Below, one piece after another: positions 54,055 to 64,000 of a stretch of DNA of 64,000 nt. Below the pieces are notes generated by a model. It searched no databases and was not told the DNA's origin. It saw only the letters and a list, made by a program, of their open reading frames with translations. The translations under genes and the position numbers were made by a program. Source of the stretch: Lepraria neglecta (taxonomy: Eukaryota > Ascomycota > Lecanoromycetes > Lecanorales > Stereocaulaceae); NCBI GenBank assembly GCA_033220425.1, contig CM065646.1, positions 1,123,501 to 1,187,500 on the forward strand, given 5' to 3'. The stretch's first letter is position 1, and every line of letters begins with the position of its first letter.

Positions 54055-57000
54055 ATGAGTTACAGCAAGAAGGACGAAGATGCCGACCAGGCAATTGTCA
54101 AAGTGGACAGGACCGCCGTCTTCCAAGAAGGTAGGCACTCCAAGCCCTTTCACGACCACCCAAGAGTGATAATATACAACCAGCCCGTCTTTTCAACTAC
54201 TCGCCCATATCCCCTCGAAAATGCCGGATACTCCTTACCAAGATCGCTCTCCTACTCTTTACGGGGGAATCTTTCCCTCCCAACGAAGCTACAGACCTCT
54301 TCTTTGGCATCTCAAAGCTCTTCCAAAACAAGGACCCTTCCCTTCGGCAGATGATGTACCTTATATTCAAAGAGCTGGCTAGTTCCGCGTCGGACGTCAT
54401 CATGATGACACAGAGTATCATGAAGGATACCGGTGTGGGGAGTGATGTCCTATACAAGGCAAATGCAATTCGGGCGCTCGTTAGGATTATAGATGTATGC
54501 CATATGAACAAATTCGGGGTGAAGATACTGACATGCAACAGGCAACTACTGTGCAAGCAATCGAGCGGCCCATCAAGACCTCAATCGTCGATAGGAATCC
54601 CTCTGTCTCATCTGCTGCGCTGATTTCATCATATCACCTCCTCCCGATAGCTAGAGATGTGGTCAGGCGATGGCAGAGCGAAACACAAGAAGCAGCATCC
54701 TCGTCCAAGTCCTCCAGTGGTTTCTCCCTTGGCTTCTCCACCTCAGGAAGCCAGCATGCACTACAACCTAGTACCCATTTCATGAATCAATATCACGCCA
54801 TTGGTCTGTTATTCCAGATGAGGTCGCATGATCGGATGGCACTGGTCAAGATGGTACAGCAACTCGGGGGTGCTGGTGTTGTGAAGAGCCCCGCAGGCAC
54901 AATTATGTTGGTCAGATTGGCAGCGAAGCTCATCGAGGACGATGCTAGTCTTCGAAAACCTATGCTGCAGCTTCTCGATGGCTGGCTTCGACACAAGGCT
55001 GAGATGGTCAACTTCGAGGCTGCAAAGGCCATTTGCAACCTTCAGGATGTCACTGATGGAGAGATGACGCAAGCCATTCATACTCTTCAACTTTTCCTTA
55101 CTTCTCCTCGCGCTGTTACGAAATTTGCTGCTATACGGATACTGCATAATGTCGCCTCGTTCAAACCCCAGTCTGTTCAATCATGCAACCCGGACATCGA
55201 AACTCTGATATCTAACTCTAATCGTTCCATTGCTACATTCGCCATCACAACTCTTCTCAAGACCGGTAACGAAGGCAGTGTAGACCGATTAATGAAGCAA
55301 ATCTCTGGCTTTATGGCAGATATCACCGATGAATTCAAGATCACGATCGTTGAAGCGATACGAACCTTATGTTTGAAGTTTCCCAGTAAGCAAGCTGGTA
55401 TGCTGGCATTCTTGAGCGGTATCCTCCGTGACGAGGGAGGTTACGAATTCAAGAGGAGTGTGGTGGAGAGCATGTTTGACTTGATTAAATTTGTACCAGG
55501 CAGCAAGGAGGATGGTAGGTCTCTTGAATTCTTTACGAATGCTTACGCTAACGATGCAAGCTCTTGCACATTTGTGCGAATTCATCGAGGATTGCGAGTT
55601 TACTAAGTTGGCCGTCCGGATATTACATTTGCTTGGTGTAGAGGGTCCCAAAACACCGCATCCGACCAAGTACATCCGCTACATCTACAACCGTGTAGTC
55701 CTCGAGAATGCCTTGGTCAGGGCTGCGGCAGTCACCGCCCTGGCCAAGTTTGGCGTTGGACAGAAGGATCCTGAAGTCAAACGAAGCGTTACCGTGCTTC
55801 TCACCAGGTGTCTTGACGATACAGATGATGAAGTCCGAGATCGTGCCGCTCTCAATCTAAGGCTGATGACAGAGGAAGATGATATGGCAAATCGCTTCAT
55901 CAAGAATGGTACGATCAGTCATGTTTACAATAGGAGATCCTACTGACTATGGTCCCAGAGTCAATGTTTTCACTGTCAACATTCGAGCACCAGCTGGTCA
56001 TGTATGTGACTGCAGAAGATAAGGCTACTTTCGCAACCGCATTCGACATCTCAACCATTCCAGTGGTCAGCCACGAGCAAGCTCTCGCCAATGAACGAAC
56101 CAAGAAGTTGACCTCAGCAACGCCAACACTGAAAGCGCCGAGCACGGGGCCGAAAAAGGCACAAGCCAATGGCACTTCGGACAGTGCTACTGCTGCTCTC
56201 GCCGCTGCACAGAAGCACTCAGAACGTTTGATGCAAATTCCAGAGCTGAAAGCATATGGCCATGTGCTCAGCTCATCAGCTCCTGTTGAGCTCACCGAAT
56301 CTGAGACCGAATACGTCGTCAGCGTTATTAAGCATATTTACAAGGACAACCTGGTGCTACAGTACGAGATTAAGAACACCATGCCGGAAGTGGTACTGGA
56401 AGAAGTATCTGTCATTGCTACCCCGGCAGAAGACGAAGACCAAGCTCTAGAGGAGGACTTCACAATCCCCGTATCGAAAGTCACCATGGCCGTACCCGGA
56501 ACAGTCTTTGTCAGTTTCAAGAAAACAGCGGATGTGGCTTATCCTGTCACATCATTCACGAACGTGCTCAAATTTACGAGCAAGGAGATTGATCCCACTA
56601 CTGGCGAGCCAGACGAGAGTGGCTACGAGGATGAGTACCAAGTCGAGGACTTGGAGCTTTCGGGCAGCGATTATGTCATACCTGCCTTTGCGGGTAGCTT
56701 CGACCATGCGTGGGAACAGACTGGTGCGAATGGCGAGGAGGCTTCTGAGACATTGCAATTGAGCAGTACCAAGAGTATAGCAGGTGAGTGGTGAACTTTC
56801 TCTTCCATGTTTGGGGTCTGAAGCTAATGCCATTCTTCTAGATGCAACCGAACAACTTACCAAGGCTCTCTCCCTCCAACCCCTCGACGGCACAGACGTC
56901 ACTCTCTCAACCAGCACCCACACTCTGAAACTGTACGGCAAGACGCTAGGCGGAGGAAAGGTTGCCGCATTGGTGAAAATGGCTTATTCGGCGAAGAGTG

Positions 57001-57074
57001 GCGTCACTACGAAAATCACTGTCAGGAGCGAGGAGGAAGGCGTTGCGGATTTGCTCGTTGGGAGCGTATCTTAG
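54055..57074 (+). CDS. SEC21: Coatomer subunit gamma (gamma-COP)
   Basis: Six exons (54055-54130, 54184-54494, 54542-55514, 55561-55908, 55959-56783, 56842-57074) give 921 residues, the normal size. The start [20 protein letters not shown] is followed by the adaptin-type helical solenoid ([48 protein letters not shown]). After an Ala/Lys-rich hinge comes the appendage ([36 protein letters not shown]) and the final TBP-like subdomain. Gamma-COP is part of the COPI coat for Golgi-to-ER transport. Introns are 46-58 nt with good CTAAC/CTGAC branches. Confidence 0.97.
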
Positions 57075-57584
57075 ACTGTACGCATTTCTGTTAGGTTTCT
57101 CGCAGGCATGTAGTGTGAGACATGATCTATGTAGAGCTTCAAAACCACGTCTGTTCACAAAGGTAGAGCAATTCAATTGAACGGACTCGTGGTAGTAAGA
57201 ATAAATTGGAATCCCTGCCAATTTGCCGGTGCTGCCCGCTTATAAGGACATACCCTTGGGACTTTACCATGCAATAACAGCGCGGCCATAGGTTCTTATA
57301 AAAACATTCCGCATACAAAGCCATAGAAGTCCATCCTTTATGGCAGGTTGTAATTGCAAGTCATGTTATAAATCCAGTAACATAGGCTCTATCCCAGGAG
57401 TAAATCCCATCCCACCTTATTGTTACCGCGGCGAGCCAGTCACCACCCAAACTCCTCAACCCTCCTCTCCCAATGCCCCGGCACCTGCAATCACACCCAG
57501 AACCTCAAAAACAGCCCCACCCACCCCTCCATATCCTTCCTACCTAAATGCACCCCATCCCACTGCGCCATCAATCTCGCCATC
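57075..57584. other. Gene-free stretch 3' of SEC21
   Basis: SEC21 3' UTR and spacer. A plus-strand frame beginning MAGCNCKSCYKSSN near 57340 has no further support. Confidence 0.4.
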
Positions 57585-57960
57585 TCAGCATCTATCGTCC
57601 CACAATGCGGCCCCGTGCTTCATGCCTCGAAAAAAAGGCTGCCACTTGAAGAGCTGTCTTGTTGCTTCCATGGCTGTGAATGCGTCGTCTTGGGATAGGG
57701 TTTGGAGAACGGATAGTATAGGGGCGTGGGTGTACCTTGTTAGCTGTTGCTGCTCTTTTTCCAGCCGGGTAAATAGGGCGCCGACTGTTTTCTTCTTGCG
57801 CATTTATGTAGATTTTGTTGATCACTACGGCGAATGTCGGGCCGGCGATTGTGAGTGGATTGGGTAGGTATCTGATGACGCTCTCCTCGAGGAAGGGCCA
57901 TTGTCGGCCTGCTTGCGAGTTTGCGAAGAGAACATTTGGTTGGCCTGCAAGGCTGTTCAC
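57585..57960 (-). pseudogene. Truncated unknown gene next to a dispersed repeat
   Basis: On the minus strand an open segment reads NSLAGQPNVLFANSQAGRQW and PFLEESVIRYLPNPLTI without an ATG, and in a neighbouring frame KKKTVGALFTRLEKEQQQLT continues to QDDAFTAMEATRQLFKWQPF. Both look protein-like, and could be exons of one gene, but no start exists: just upstream the sequence changes to repeat-like DNA at about 57961. I do not recognise the family. Confidence 0.35.
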
Positions 57961-58099
57961 GGTTAACCAACTACTAAGGGCCTTGGCGGTTTAAACCGTT
58001 GGTTGGCTCTTTTTTCCTTAACAGTCGGTCCAGTTTAAGGTCCTAATTGGTCTATTTTAAACCGTTTTACGGATATATAGCAACTTTAGATAAGACTAG
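57961..58099. repeat. Repeat-like DNA flanking copy B
   Basis: AT-rich sequence with inverted AACCAAC/GTTGGTT and two TTTAAACC motifs lies between the truncated gene and dispersed repeat copy B. It may be the other end of the same element. Confidence 0.35.
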
Positions 58100-58249
58100 A
58101 CGCGAATAGTTTGTGTGCAGGTGAGAACGCGCCCGATTCGCGATGGTCTCGACGAGGCCTTCTCACTTGTTATTTTTAGCGCTTGAAATGCGAAATCAAT
58201 CTAACGGTATTGATCGGTAATTTTCAGAACGATTTGATGGCTGCCTAGA
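58100..58249 (+). repeat. Dispersed repeat, copy B
   Basis: It aligns with the inverted copy A at 13445-13610 through TTTGTGTGCAGGTGAGAA, TTCTCACTTGTTATT and TTGATCGGTAATTTT. Just downstream, CTGCCTAGACTG is tandemly repeated, which copy A does not share. No coding capacity. Confidence 0.7.
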
Positions 58250-58906
58250 CTGCTGCCTAGACTGCTGCCTCGATATCCGAATGGGAATTTTCACAGCTTT
58301 GAGTGTTATCCATGCATCAATTGTTGAATGGTATCCTTAAGATAAGAAACTATCTAGGGGGCAAGACACCTTATGTACATGGATATGGCGCTAATGGTGT
58401 ACCACCCCTGTCAAGGGGTGGCTGGGAATGAGGGTTTGATATTGCTTTACAACACCCGTGAAAGAGGACGAATGGCGCTCCCGAGGGACCCAGACCCGCC
58501 CGGAAGATGCTGCTCTAGCGGCCGCGCGACATTCAACCTTCCCTCCTGTCGACTGGCCGCTTTGAATAACGCTCTCTTACATGTTCCACTCCACAGTGTC
58601 CATCAGCGGCTCTTTAGAGAGAGCATAAAAGGAACCAACGTGTTTGCGCGCTGCTAACTCTAGCTTTCCTGAACAAGAAATCGTGATATCTCGATGTAAG
58701 CAAAACGCAATTGGTGATAGTTCACTTCACGGGAGGGGAAATGACCATTACATTCAAGCAAAGAATCTATGTACGTAGAAAACCGTGACCATGATTTGCA
58801 ACAGTCGACAGAATTCCTCCAGCCCAAGGCTACTCCTTAGACCCGACTTTGACTCATAATCCAAACTTCGTCTCATCATTAGTCATTTGAACAATAAAAG
58901 CTCACA
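58250..58906. other. Gene-free stretch
   Basis: No supported feature; short frames only. The right edge is the 3' region of the membrane-protein gene. Confidence 0.4.
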
Positions 58907-61295
58907 TCACATTATCTTCTTCAAGGCCTCGTAGTCCTTCCCGGCTGTTCCAAATTCTCCGCTATCAGCAGCATTATCTATTACAGCCCCCAACACGCTC
59001 CCAATGCCCAGCGCAGTCCAGCCTTCTTGGATCTTGCTACTCGCGACCCACAGCCATCCACCAGCCGATGTTTGCTGCATGCCTACCTTGCTCGCCCCTT
59101 CCTCCTTGGTCTCTGGTCTGTGCTCGCCATAGAGCTGCTGGATCTCCTTCACCGCCTTCTCTTGATTTGCACGCGGCTCGAAAAGTCCAGCGGCCAAGCC
59201 GTCGACAGTAAGTCGTGCCTTGATCTCTTGTGCTTCGGACGGACTTGTCAAAGTGGCTGCTAACACGGCGACGATGATTGAAGCGAGCGCGTAGAACGCT
59301 TTCAAGCTGACGAGGAAGTAAAGTGGGATCTTGGGAACTCGGGTTAGGAGCTCAGTGTTGTTACGTGACTGTTCAAGGATACATGTTGCAGGGCTCATGA
59401 CGCCGGCACTCAAGGCAACCGCAGCGTGAGAAAATTCATCGGCAAATTTGTCGGCAAGATCTTGTGGGGTGGTCTTGTAAGCCGCGACAGCTGAGGCATC
59501 CTGTAGGGCTAGATGGCCTAGAGCAGAGTTGATAGCGAAGGGGGCGCTGAAGATAGCACCGTAAGAGTCTGGGGCGAGTTCCGGATAGAAGCCATATTTT
59601 TGCTTATTTTGGAGGACCATTCCATTGACCCAAGCATAGTTGGTCTTGTATATTGTGGTGGAACAGTTCAGGATGAACACATTATCGCCGGATGGATCTA
59701 CCTGCAAGTACTTGCCTTCCTTCATTCCGTCAAAAGTTTGGCTTGAGGTGTCGATGGGAGGAAATCCTTTGGACCAGGTTAGAAAATGGACTGGGTTTTG
59801 AGCGCTAAAAAGCTCCGTGGATTGACTTCCAAAACCAATGGGATTTTGAAGATCGGAATCATTGAAGAATTGAATGCCGACCATGGACATGTTGCCGGGA
59901 GTCATCGCTAATGTTGGATCCACACCGACTTGACCGGTATAGGTGAATGAAGGTGATTGATAGCCGTTACATGAGAATCCTCCGTTGGTAGAATTTATCA
60001 GGCAATTTTGCGTCACTACCTCACATTGTGTCGTGACGGCCGTGGTATTTGCAAGAAAATCAAGGGATTGCCCGGTGCCGACACTACCAAGGAAATAGTA
60101 CTGCTGGGCGCCGTAGTCTTTTTGATCGGCCATGTAAGAAGTATTTTGGATGAGATTGATATCGGAATTGCCGAGCAGCGTTTCTGCGGATTGCTGAGCC
60201 CCTTTTATACCTTCTTTAAGTGAAGTTCCTCCTCCTGTTGTGATGTTCCAGTCGTCGATGCTGCAAGGGTAGCTACACAAAGTCTGAGAGCTTGAGGGAC
60301 ACGGCCTTTGCTCCCAAATGGGGTCACCGCACATACTAGGATTGAGATTACGTCCATAAGCATTCACTGGTGCGGGGTGGCGTGATAACAGCACAACATT
60401 CATAGGTTTCGTTGCAGCTGCAAACCATGTGTCCGCCGCCCCAATGAGAAGTCTGCAGAGTAAAGAATTAGTTGAATGTTCAAAAGAGCAGAGTCTTCTC
60501 AAGAGTACGAATCATGACACTATGAAGATGTTGCCATTGCAACAACACTGGCCATGAATATGGAGGAACATGGACAACGTAGAGTCGCTAAGAAGTCAAG
60601 ACTTACGTGATGATGACGATAAAGCTTAGCGCTCCAAAAGCGAGTGGGATTGGCTGGACAAGGTGTTCGTGGTTTTGCCACTTATAGACAATAGTGTCCC
60701 ACAAGGGTATAGGACCAGCTCCACTCAATAACTTGATTAAGATTGACATTTGATGAGGTGTCGGCAGCTGGCCAGGCTTGTTGTTCTTTGTAGCATTCAA
60801 GATGCGGGCACCAGCGAAGAAAGCGATGACGGCCATTGAATATCCGGTAATGAAGGGAATAAATTTGCTAGACCAAGCTGCAATCGTCGCCAAGACCGCA
60901 GGATTGAGGCGAACATAGTAAGCAGCGTCGCCTCCTGTAGACTCGAATTCGGCAGTTCGGTTAAATGTGATGGTATCAGAGACGTTGCCAGTTGTAGGAG
61001 TTTGAAGCAACTGCCATCCTGGATCAAGATTCACGCGATGGTAGAAGATCAGCGTGAGCAACAACGTCGACACCACAACTACCGGTATACATGGTAAAAA
61101 TGCACCGAAGAGTAGATCTGGTAGCGCGCCTCTGATACTCGTTGTCAGTCCATGCTCCTCTGACGGACTTTTTGGGTTCTCGAGTTCCGTTATCATTTTT
61201 CGAGGAGTGCTCGAAGCTTTCTCTCGCAGATCCGGGAGCTTTGAAGGAGACACCGGAGATGAAGACGGTTGAGCCATAGCAATTCGTGTGCCCAT
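58907..61295 (-). CDS. Multi-span membrane protein of unknown function
   Basis: Exons 61295-60607 and 60452-58907 with a 154-nt intron (GTAAGT...CTGCAG) give 744 residues. After a Ser/Pro-rich cytosolic start come membrane segments LPCIPVVVVSTLLLTLIFY, FIPFITGYSMAVIAFFAG and AFGALSFIVIITLLIGAAD. About 430 residues of probable extracellular domain follow, with scattered cysteines and many N-glycosylation sequons (NTS, NTT, NCS). A last span SLKAFYALASIIVAVLAATL then leads to a cytosolic tail. I know this architecture from uncharacterised filamentous-fungal proteins. A downstream ATG at 61277 is an alternative start. The role is unknown; a surface or vacuolar membrane location is inferred. Confidence 0.8.
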
Positions 61296-62440
61296 CACTT
61301 GGGAAAGATATCGAACGGACAAACTTGGAAAGTTGACTGAAATACTTGAAGAAGGAAGCTTTGGAATTGCAAGAAGCAAACTTTGAACAGGAAATGGCGG
61401 CTACAGAATGATGATCTTGACCTCCTTATCAAGAAAACTGCACTTGCGCAAACTTACTAGAGCCCGATCAGCGCCCCACACCAGCAACTGAAGATATTGC
61501 GCGTGTGATTGCGGAATGAGGCTGGGAATGCATGTATAAAGCACGCTCACTTTAATTGGGCGAATAACAACAGGCGGTGGCTTGCACAAATTCAGCTGAA
61601 ACCTCGACGCATATCGGTGAGTAGGTTAATGCATCCTGTACCATGCTCATGATTGGAGAACCAGAAGATAGTTATCCAGGAGGGGCTGCGCGGGGAGAAT
61701 GGCATTGTTGGCGTTACCGACAAATGCTGTCAACTAGAAACGGTCTCGACTGGGCCTTGTCCTTGGCACGAAGCGGGTGGCTTTCAAGTCCAGAACAGAT
61801 TCTGCCTTCTAAACTCCGCCGTCAGGCAAACCTTGATCCCAAAGGGGTCGAGTCAACTCAGTATGTAGTCAATCAATGGGTTAGACAGTCTGTCAAATCG
61901 CCGTAGACGCACGAGGCACAGACAAACCATTGCCTTCAGAATGGGAAAGAATCGTAGATGATTTCGGAAGACAGGCTTTCAAGCAGCTCACCCAAGTGAA
62001 GGGCGCAACGACTGGCGTGCGCGACGCTAGCTTGTGCAAGGAAAGAGTGGCGCTCACCAGAGGCCCAATTGGGGATGAGGTTGGGGTAAGTCTTTGTCTA
62101 CTCGGCAGGTGAAGGCGAGTTTTGACTACCGCACAGGCCGCTTTTAGGCTGAGCAGGGCCCCACCCTTGGAACTGATGAACTCACCTGTCCAGTTACCCA
62201 AACCCCCACGTCTAAACGGGCCGAAGCCATTGTAGAACTACATACAGCTTTGCCAAATACAGCCATTTTGCGAATTTCCATGATCAATAAATTATGAAAT
62301 GACTAGAGATCGTTTCAGATCATGATAACAATTTATCTTAATAAGCAGAGTCTTAACACATACAGCAAGGTGGGCATGTGCTCCTCGTAATGCGAGGTTG
62401 TCTATTCAATTCCCACAACTCCCCCTCCGCCAGCATTCCC
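61296..62440. other. Gene-free stretch
   Basis: It holds the membrane-protein promoter on the left. A minus-strand frame at 61893-62201 begins GNWTGEFISSKGG but lacks an ATG and contains a GTGAGT donor-like site; it is not supported further. Near 62380, CCTCG and CGAGG form a small hairpin. Confidence 0.4.
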
Positions 62441-62446
62441 AATGGT

Positions 62447-62600
62447 ATACGCACTACACCGACACCGCCGGTTTAAATAGTGCGTATCACTTCTGAGGTG
62501 GTGTGGTATCGCTTTCGCGGTGTTCTGGTATAGTGCGTGATGGATCTGAGGCACCATTGGTATATATGGTGCCTTTGGTGCATATAGTGCATAGATAGAA
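62447..62600. repeat. Cluster of short inverted and direct repeats
   Basis: ATACGCACTA (62447-62456) is inverted as TAGTGCGTAT (62478-62487), and TAGTGCGT recurs at 62531; these two direct copies are 53 bases apart and share a downstream CTGAGG. GGCACCAT (62550-62557) pairs with ATGGTGCC (62566-62573). No coding capacity is seen. Confidence 0.6.
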
Positions 62601-62659
62601 GCTGTTCAGGAATAGACGCTTCTGATTGGTCAAATTTGGCAGAAAAGCGATTAGTAAGC

Positions 62660-62810
62660 AAAAAAGGATTTGAATCTTTCTCGTTGCCTCAGTACCTTAG
62701 ACGTGTATCTACCAAGCCCCTGCGGGTTGACCGGAGACCTCGCTAAGCCCCTATCGGGTTAGCGACTACTGACTTCGCAGCCAGGTCTCTACACGTCTAA
62801 GCGCAAACTT
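62660..62810 (-). ncRNA. Candidate structured RNA with Pol III-like signals
   Basis: CTTAGACGTGTA (62696-62707) pairs perfectly with TACACGTCTAAG (62790-62801). Inside, GAGACCT (62734-62740) pairs with AGGTCTC (62783-62789). Two hairpins share the form AAGCCCCT...CGGGTT (62713-62729 and 62741-62764). On the minus strand the element is followed by GATTCAAATCC (62676-62666), close to a Pol III B box, and directly by a T6 run. The folding would hold on either strand; the minus strand is preferred only for the B box and T-run. It lies beside the RIP-like tract, so it may instead be the terminus of a transposable element. Confidence 0.4.
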
Positions 62811-62829
62811 TCGTTCCTTTACTTATAAA

Positions 62830-64000
62830 CTCCTTAAAAACACGGCGCCAAATACCAAAATTCTAACTACGATACCCTTACTCCTATACTCAACGCTCGG
62901 CGCGAGATCTAATTACGACGATTACGTATTATACGTAAAGATTCTCGAAGTTCGTATAGGGGTTTCTAATAGAATACTTATATAAATTAAAAAATAACTT
63001 AAGTAGAAAAATATTCTATTTGTAAAATTAGTCGACGCGTTATTTACTTATCTATACGCCTTAATCCCGCGGTAGAAAGTAAAGATTATATTTAAATAGT
63101 AGAAATCTCGCTCCGAGTATACTTTTTAAGACTAAAATCGATAGTTTTTGTTGCGAGCGCGTATATATAGCAGCTACTATCGTATCGCAAGCCTCAATCG
63201 TTGTATATATAGCAGGCCTTAATAGTACTTCTTAGTACGACTACGTACGTCTTAGCCCGCGTAGTGGCTTGGTACTAGAAGTAATACTAAATATTGTATA
63301 TATATGCTCCTTCTTCTCCTTTAGCTTAGTTATCTTAGTTAATTAATACCTATATAATTCGCTCTATACTAGCTACCTAATACTATAACTAAGCTCCAAA
63401 TTACTTATAAGCTTGTACTAGTTATAACTGCGAGTCGAAACAAAGTAACTATAGCGGTATAGAACCCTGAGTAATCTAAGGACTCCTCTATACCAAAATA
63501 CCCAACCTATAATACCCCCCCCTCGGCGTTCTAATTCGACAACCTATAAGATATATAGTAAGCCCTCGCCCGTAAATCGCGCTCTAAGTAAGTTTCTAGT
63601 ATAGTTTAGCTATATATCGCGTAGTAAGAGTAGGTAGTAATCTATATAAGAGAAGAAGAAGAAATATTAGGATACTAAATCTATATATCCTTAAGTTAAT
63701 AGAGGACTAGCTAAAATATAAGGAGATTATTAATAAGGTATTAAAGATACGGCGTACTTCGGTACTACTAGTAGATATACTAGATAGAGCTAAAGAGGTA
63801 AAGACTACTTAGGAAGTAGTTAGTATAGCTTAGTTATAGTACTAGGCTTAATACTCCCCCCTCGAGTTTTTTAAGATACTAAATAAGCTAAGATATAAGC
63901 GGGATACGGCCCTATATTACTTAGATAAGTAGGATATAATAATTAAGCGAGGATAGAAGGTAGTAAAGATAGGCTATAATACTTAATATTAGAGAAAGGA
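62830..64000. repeat. AT-rich RIP-mutated repeat tract, continues past the window
   Basis: The tract is extremely TA-rich, with CpA and TpG rare but CpG still present, the pattern left by repeat-induced point mutation of CpA. No frame is open for long. The element family cannot be named; it is a fossil, broken in very many places, and runs off the right edge. Confidence 0.75.

Noticed and set aside
58907-62000. Secondary-metabolite cluster around the membrane protein
   Set aside because: No backbone synthase, P450, methyltransferase or transporter gene is nearby.
62380-62440. tRNA-like T-loop near TTCAATTCCC
   Set aside because: No cloverleaf can be drawn: the acceptor and anticodon stems do not form.
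1-64000. CRISPR array or bacterial-type operon
   Set aside because: The window is eukaryotic with spliced genes; the only regular tandem repeats are the TPR array and the eroded 32-bp array.

Overview
The window is nuclear DNA of a filamentous ascomycete (Pezizomycotina). The evidence is short introns of about 45-160 nt with GTAAGT-type donors, CTAAC/CTGAC branch sites and YAG acceptors, CT-rich leaders, a fungal NLR, a HET-domain relic, a TeaA-type kelch protein, and an AT-rich tract at the right end that looks mutated by RIP. Leotiomycetes is a weak guess.

Left part, about 1-30 kb, is mixed. A tiny proline-rich repeat-protein gene and the mitoribosome assembly factor RSM22 are followed by an accessory stretch. 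That stretch holds a GPI-anchored cysteine-rich protein, two MITE-like elements, a decayed cysteine-rich/EF-hand secreted protein, a broken HET-domain gene, a chromodomain relic, an apparently full-length NB-ARC/TPR NLR with near-identical 42-residue repeats, and an internally deleted Tc1/mariner element. Then come a nicotinamide riboside kinase pseudogene, intact RPS27, a degraded secreted-protein region, a broken glycoside hydrolase, an intact LRR gene, an HsbA-like secreted protein and a small alpha/beta-barrel-like protein.

Central part, about 30-57 kb, is conserved core: a tRNA-Glu-like gene, casein kinase I, a HAD-like hydrolase, the cell-end marker Tea1/TeaA, the TORC1 subunit KOG1, cytosolic aspartyl-tRNA synthetase, an AP-1-type bZIP factor, phosducin-like PLP2, and gamma-COP SEC21, which is divergent from PLP2. 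Splice junctions were worked out by eye, and every multi-exon model given as a CDS closes in frame.

Right part, about 57-64 kb, turns accessory again: a truncated unknown gene beside a dispersed repeat that also occurs near 13.5 kb, a 744-residue four-span membrane protein of unknown role, a small repeat cluster, a highly foldable element of about 150 nt with a Pol III-like B box and T-run, and a RIP-like tract to the end.

The best candidates for something undescribed are the HHGP...GPDPIPGPPPPWE repeat peptide near 1 kb, whose repeat copies differ almost only at synonymous sites, and the foldable element near 62.7 kb. No metabolic cluster or clear multi-gene system was found; the NLR, HET relic, chromodomain relic and transposons together look like a decaying allorecognition/accessory island.
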